Source of the DNA: Terracoccus sp. 273MFTsu3.1
GTDB lineage: Bacteria; Actinomycetota; Actinomycetes; Actinomycetales; Dermatophilaceae
NCBI RefSeq assembly: GCF_000383675.1
Contig: NZ_KB911820.1
Location: 496,001-560,000, forward strand
DNA: 64,000 nt
Direction of reading: 5' to 3'
Part shown: one piece after another, positions 60,357-64,000 of the stretch
Numbering within the stretch: the first letter of the stretch is position 1
Layout: every line of letters begins with the position of its first letter
Program-made: the position numbers and the translations under genes
The notes under the pieces: generated by a model
What the model was told of the DNA's origin: nothing
What the model saw: only the letters and a program-made list of their open reading frames with translations
The model's database searches: none

Positions 60357-61706
60357 GTGACGACGAGCATGACGCCCACGCACGGCGATCCGTTGCGCCA
60401 CGGCTCGCGGTCCGTCTCCGACGGTGACCACGAGCGCTGGCTGCCCGACCCGTCCTGGCCCGTGCCGCCCCGAGGGTGGCAGCTGTGGGCTGCCGCCGGC
60501 TCGACCGCGCGTCCGCGACGAGCAGGAAATGTCGACTCCGGCCAGATCGGGGACGAGTCGGACTCCCACTCGAGGCCCTGGATCGACGAGACTGTCGACG
60601 TGAAGTCCGAAATGCCCTATTGGGCGGTCCTCGAGGACGCCTCGTTCACGCTGCCCGCCCGCCCGAGCGTCCTCGTCGACCACGAGCGGGTCGACCTGCT
60701 CGCCGACCGTCCGGGGCGACGGGTCCCGGAGGGCGCGGTCGCGGGCTTCGCGGTCCTCGGTGCGCTCGTCCTCTTCAGCTGCCTCGTCGGCGGCCTGACC
60801 GGCGGCCTCATCGTCATCGGCGTCTCGACCCTGCTCGCGGCGAGCGCGGCCCTCGTGCGCGGCCACCTCTCGCTGTCGCGGGTCGGTGGCCAGCGCGGCG
60901 CCGGGCTGCTCCTCGGGGCTGCCGTCACCGCCCTCATCCTCGGCTCGGTCGCGACGCACGACCGTCGCCCCGGTGTCGAGGTCCTGCCGAGCGCGCCCGT
61001 GCCGGTCAGCTCCGACCGCGTCACCGACACCCAGACGGCGTATGCCGCCGTCCCCCCGACGCCGTCCGCGACGTCGGTCGCGTCCACGACGCCGACCCCG
61101 CGTGCCATCCGCTCGACCGAGGCCGCCGACGCGGCGGCCGGCCCGACGCCCGTCGTGCCCACCGAGTCGGACGAGTCGGTCGTCCCGGTCGCCGACGTCA
61201 CCCCCGCCGCGACGCCGGCGGACGACGACGCCTCGACCCTGGCGTCGGGCTCGACGAGTGGGGGCGAGGCCCTGACCCTCAAGCCCGACGCGCTGAGCCC
61301 GTCGGCGGTCGCGCCCGGCGGCGGCACGGGCCCGAAGGGGGCCACGGACGACAAGGGTGGCAAGAGCGGCAAGGGCGGCAAGGGCGGCAAGGGCGGCAAG
61401 AGCGACAAGAGCGACAAGGCCCCGAAGAGCCCGAAGGATGCCAAGACGTCGAAGGCCTCGAAGGACACGACGGCCAAGGAAGCGAAGACCAAGGGCGCGA
61501 AGGACAACGGCGCGAAGAACAACGGCGCCAAGGACAAGAACGGCAAGAACAAGAACGTCAAGGGCAACCCGCAGCCCACGCTCTCCGAGGCCGGCATCGG
61601 CGGGTCGGGGGCGGCGACGACGTCGGTCACCGGCTTCTCGGCGATCCCGGAGGCACGTGGCCACGCGGTCTCCCCGCGAGGCGTCGCGCCCCGTCCGGTC
61701 CGCTGA
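60357..61706 (+). CDS. Membrane protein with Ser/Thr/Pro stalk and Lys/Gly-rich low-complexity tail
   Basis: A ~449-residue protein, not recognised. A hydrophilic N-terminal ~120 residues (LPDPSWPVPPRGWQLW) is followed by three hydrophobic segments between ~125 and 215 (AVAGFAVLGALVLFSCLVGG, GAGLLLGAAVTALILGSVA), then a Pro/Ser/Thr/Ala-rich extracellular stretch (~215-320). A ~70-residue Lys-rich repeat of KGG, SDK, AKD and GAK units comes next, and a short Gly/Ala/Ser end. The positive tail could bind wall polymers or nucleic acid. Start uncertain: GTG 60357 lies 11 nt after AGGAG; GTG 60348 is too close to it. Confidence 0.65.
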   Translation: MTTSMTPTHGDPLRHGSRSVSDGDHERWLPDPSWPVPPRGWQLWAAAGSTARPRRAGNVDSGQIGDESDSHSRPWIDETVDVKSEMPYWAVLEDASFTLPARPSVLVDHERVDLLADRPGRRVPEGAVAGFAVLGALVLFSCLVGGLTGGLIVIGVSTLLAASAALVRGHLSLSRVGGQRGAGLLLGAAVTALILGSVATHDRRPGVEVLPSAPVPVSSDRVTDTQTAYAAVPPTPSATSVASTTPTPRAIRSTEAADAAAGPTPVVPTESDESVVPVADVTPAATPADDDASTLASGSTSGGEALTLKPDALSPSAVAPGGGTGPKGATDDKGGKSGKGGKGGKGGKSDKSDKAPKSPKDAKTSKASKDTTAKEAKTKGAKDNGAKNNGAKDKNGKNKNVKGNPQPTLSEAGIGGSGAATTSVTGFSAIPEARGHAVSPRGVAPRPVR

Positions 61707-61811
61707 CCCGTCGACCTCGGGGCGTGCCCCAGGGGGTATGCCCTCGCGCCACGGTTCACGGACCCGACCGAGGTGCTCTCTAGCGCCCCGGACCTGTGCC
61801 ACAGTGACCTC

Positions 61812-62246
61812 GTGGGGAATTCAATGACCCGGGCCACGATCATCTGGTTCGTCGGCGCCGCGGTCGTGGGGGCGGTCGCCGGCGGCCTGCACCTGCTCCG
61901 TTCCTCGATCGGTGGCGCGCACACCGGGTTGCCGCTCGCCGTGTCGGCCTTCGCCCTGACCGCCCTCGCGGCCGCCATGCTGTTCCACGGCGTCATGCTG
62001 GCGGCGCGTGAGCAGGACGCCGCTGCCGGACCCGCGCCCCGCTTCGTGGACGAGCCGCAGGACGAGCCGCAGGACGAGCTCGCGCGCACGCAGGGCGGGG
62101 CGTCCGGCGCCGCGTCCGTCGCCCTCGACCCCGACCCCGACCAGGCCTCGTCCGACGGGCCGGCGGTCTACACCTTCCGCGGCGGCAAGCCGGTCGGCGA
62201 CCGCTCCCACCGCCCGGACCGGCGCGACCGCTCGCCGCGCAGCTGA
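61812..62246 (+). CDS. Small membrane protein of unknown function
   Basis: A ~144-residue protein with two hydrophobic helices (IIWFVGAAVVGAVAGGLHLL and LAVSAFALTALAAAMLFHGVML) and a hydrophilic acidic C-terminal ~75 residues containing DEPQDEPQDE and ending in an Arg-rich RSHRPDRRDRSPRS. No family recognised. GTG 61812 is preferred because CACAGT (61800-61805) sits 6 nt upstream. ATG 61824 is the alternative and would drop four residues. Confidence 0.6.
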   Translation: MGNSMTRATIIWFVGAAVVGAVAGGLHLLRSSIGGAHTGLPLAVSAFALTALAAAMLFHGVMLAAREQDAAAGPAPRFVDEPQDEPQDELARTQGGASGAASVALDPDPDQASSDGPAVYTFRGGKPVGDRSHRPDRRDRSPRS

Positions 62247-62268
62247 CTGCACCGTCACACCCTCCGGG

Positions 62269-62281
62269 CACAATGGCGGGA
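62269..62281 (+). promoter_or_regulatory. Leaderless promoter -10 box of the DNA polymerase gene
   Basis: CACAAT at 62269-62274, 6 nt before ATG 62281; identical hexamer to the HAD-IIA promoter. No LexA-type (GAAC-N4-GTTC) box was seen nearby. Confidence 0.45.
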
Positions 62282-63363
62282 TGAGCGCGGGCCCCACCCA
62301 CTGGGTGCTGCACGTCGACCTCGACCAGTTCATCGCGGCGGTCGAGGTGTTGCGCCGCCCCGAGCTCGCCGGGCGGCCGGTCATCGTCGGGGGTCACGGC
62401 GATCCCACCGAGCGGGCCGTCGTGTCCACGGCGAGCTACGAGGCCCGTGAGTTCGGTGTCGGGTCAGGTATGCCGTTGCGCCTCGCCGCGCGCAAGGTGC
62501 CCGACGCGGTGATCCTGCCCGTCGACGCCCCGGCCTACACCGAGGCGTCCGAGCACGTCATGGACACCCTGCGCGGCCTCGGCGCGGTCGTCGAGGTGCT
62601 CGGCTGGGACGAGGCCTTCATCGGCGTCGACACCGACGACCCCGAGGCCTTCGCCGAGCGGGTGCGCGCCGCGGTGCTCGACGCGACGCAGCTGCACTGC
62701 TCGGTCGGCATCGGCGACAACAAGGTGCGCGCCAAGATCGCGACGGGCTTCGGCAAGCCGCGCGGGGTCTTCCGCCTCACCCGCGACACGTGGTTCGAGG
62801 TCATGGGTGAGCGGCCGACCATCGACCTGTGGGGTGTCGGGTCCAAGGTGTCCAAACGCCTCGCCGGCCACGACATCCACACGGTGCGCGAGCTCGCCGA
62901 CGCCGAGGAGGCCGTGCTCGTCGGTGAGTTCGGTCCGCGGATGGGCGTCTGGTACTCGCAGCTCGGCCGCGGCATCGGGTCGGCTGTCGTCGACGACTCC
63001 CCGTGGATCGCCCGGGGGCACAGTCGCGAGACCACCTACCAGCGCAACCTCACGACCCCCGACGAGGTGCGCGATGCCGTGGGTGAGCTCGCCTCGCAGG
63101 TCTTCGACGACACGGTCAAGGAGGGGCGCCCGGTCTTCCGGGTCACCCTCAAGGTGCGCTACGCCCCCTTCTTCACCCAGACCAGGGCCCGCAAGCTGGC
63201 CGCCCCGACGAGCGAGCGCGCCGACGTCGTCGACGCAGCCGTCGCCCTCGCCGGGACGCTCGACCCCGACCGCGAGGTGCGGCTGCTCGGCGTCCGGGCC
63301 GAGATGGTCATGCCCGAGGGCGGCGACCCGGTCGAGCGCACGCCCGTGCGCGGCCGGCTCTGA
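62281..63363 (+). CDS. dinB2: Y-family DNA polymerase, DinB2-like
   Basis: A 360-residue translesion polymerase. Palm motif HVDLDQFIAAVE (residues 11-22) supplies D13/D15, and GWDEAFIG (residues ~109-116) supplies D111/E112; STASYEAREFGVGSGMPLRLA is the fingers region, followed by GIGDNKVRAKIATGFGKP and the little-finger domain. The steric-gate residue, Phe or Tyr in most Y-family enzymes, is Ile18. Mycobacterial DinB2 has Leu here and uses ribonucleotides readily. No C-terminal beta-clamp peptide (QxxLF-type) is visible, also as in DinB2. It should bypass lesions and may insert rNTPs. Confidence 0.87.
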   Translation: MSAGPTHWVLHVDLDQFIAAVEVLRRPELAGRPVIVGGHGDPTERAVVSTASYEAREFGVGSGMPLRLAARKVPDAVILPVDAPAYTEASEHVMDTLRGLGAVVEVLGWDEAFIGVDTDDPEAFAERVRAAVLDATQLHCSVGIGDNKVRAKIATGFGKPRGVFRLTRDTWFEVMGERPTIDLWGVGSKVSKRLAGHDIHTVRELADAEEAVLVGEFGPRMGVWYSQLGRGIGSAVVDDSPWIARGHSRETTYQRNLTTPDEVRDAVGELASQVFDDTVKEGRPVFRVTLKVRYAPFFTQTRARKLAAPTSERADVVDAAVALAGTLDPDREVRLLGVRAEMVMPEGGDPVERTPVRGRL

Positions 63364-63401
63364 CGCCGAGGCTCTCATCTTCATCGCCTACGGTCGTCCG
63401 C

Positions 63402-64000
63402 ATGCCTTCTCGAGATGACACCGCGATGGACGTCCGACGGCGGTTCGCCGGCGGACCCGCGATGGGGGCCCTGTCCGCGCTGGCGGTCGTCGGGGTCGCC
63501 GTCGTGCTGCTCTTCCTCGTCCGCGACGCGGCCTACCGCGCCACCGCCTCCGGTGCCGTGGCACTCCCGTCGGTCGTCGGTGGTGTCTTCGAGGTGGTCG
63601 GCGAGCTCGGGCTCGTCGTCCTGGCCGGCGTCGCCGTCGCGCTGACGTGGCGGGCCCGCTCGCGAGGGCTCGAGCACCTCGCGGTCGCCGTGGTGGCCGC
63701 GGTGGCGACGGTGGCGGCCTACGTCCTGAGCGAGGTCGTCAAGGGGTTCGTGCGCGAGGAGCGGCCGTGTCGGACGCTCTCGGTGCGGACCGTCGCGTCC
63801 TGCCCCGCCGCGGGTGACTGGTCGTGGCCGAGCAACCACGCGACGATCGCGGGCGCCCTCGCCACCGCCGTGGTCGTCCTGGCCCCGGTGTGGTGGCGGC
63901 TCGTCGTCCCGCTCGCCCTGGCGGTCGGGGCCTCGCGCGTGCTCACCGGCGCGCACTACTGGCACGACGTCGTCGCCGGCCTCGCGGTCGGGGTGCTCGT
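63402..64000 (+). CDS. PAP2-family phosphatase, truncated by the window end
   Basis: About 199 codons are visible from ATG 63402. Several hydrophobic segments (LSALAVVGVAVVLLFLV, LGLVVLAGVAVALTW, AVATVAAYVLSEVV) surround the PAP2 signature: KGFVREERP near residue 121, WSWPSNHATIAGA near 145 (PSNHA in place of PSGH) and SRVLTGAHYWHDVVAG near 180. It should dephosphorylate a lipid phosphate or pyrophosphate (for example undecaprenyl pyrophosphate) at the outer membrane face. Leaderless: TACGGT (63389-63394), 7 nt before ATG. The frame is open at base 64000. Confidence 0.85.
   Translation, partial: MPSRDDTAMDVRRRFAGGPAMGALSALAVVGVAVVLLFLVRDAAYRATASGAVALPSVVGGVFEVVGELGLVVLAGVAVALTWRARSRGLEHLAVAVVAAVATVAAYVLSEVVKGFVREERPCRTLSVRTVASCPAAGDWSWPSNHATIAGALATAVVVLAPVWWRLVVPLALAVGASRVLTGAHYWHDVVAGLAVGVL

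Noticed and set aside
61727-61739. CCCCAGGGGGTAT as a third CsoR/CstR operator
   Set aside because: Only the right half and centre match; the left half reads GTG instead of ATA, it is not placed over a promoter, and it overlaps a GTATGCC copy.

Overview
The window is a very GC-rich (about 70% by eye), gene-dense bacterial chromosome segment with strong actinobacterial traits: frequent GTG starts, ATGA/GTGA gene overlaps, many leaderless-looking promoters (a TAnnnT-type -10 box 6-8 nt before the start codon), a tmsA/tmsB-type pair for 10-methyl fatty acids, a DinB2-like polymerase and ECF42 sigma factors. A Micrococcales/Intrasporangiaceae-type organism is a reasonable guess but is not proved here. 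No rRNA, tRNA, transposase, phage or CRISPR element was recognised; it looks like core and accessory chromosome.

Layout. 1-2.9 kb: half of a heterodimeric ABC exporter and two small conserved genes. 2.9-6.1 kb: a GAF regulator followed by a flavin monooxygenase. 6.1-9.97 kb: a secreted tandem-domain acid phosphatase, a NagD-like HAD phosphatase and a ROK repressor. 10.0-27.9 kb: one co-oriented block that starts divergently from the ROK gene and is the centrepiece. It holds a ribose-type sugar ABC importer, a Gfo/Idh/MocA dehydrogenase, a Tat-exported TIM-barrel isomerase, a secreted multidomain sugar dehydrogenase, and then a tightly coupled ebo-like operon (inositol-3-phosphate synthase, UbiA prenyltransferase EboC, TIM-barrel isomerase, EboA, TatD-like EboB, EboE, phosphodiesterase/phosphatase EboF-like, another TIM-barrel isomerase). 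A cyclitol synthase stands where the ebo operons I know carry the EboD sugar-phosphate cyclase.

28-45 kb: small stress, envelope and regulatory genes. They include two separate ECF42 sigma/DGPF-protein modules that share one promoter pattern (TGTCGA-N17-CGT), a CstR-like persulfide sensor next to a rhodanese-fused CoA-disulfide reductase with matching operators, the tmsA/tmsB pair, and a RelA/SpoT-domain synthetase preceded by an HTH gene whose frame never closes. 45-53 kb: two APC permeases, a MocR regulator, an MFS carrier, and an ArsR-controlled pair of CDF metal transporters. 53-64 kb: DUF389, a phosphotransferase with an odd tandemly duplicated start region, a lipoprotein, a Cys-cluster/pentapeptide protein, small conserved proteins, a penicillin-acylase-family hydrolase, two membrane proteins, DinB2 and a truncated PAP2 phosphatase.

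Two window-wide signals stand out: the leaderless promoter architecture, and about 31 copies of GTATGCC/GGCATAC, roughly five times the composition-based expectation, mostly made with otherwise rare codons.
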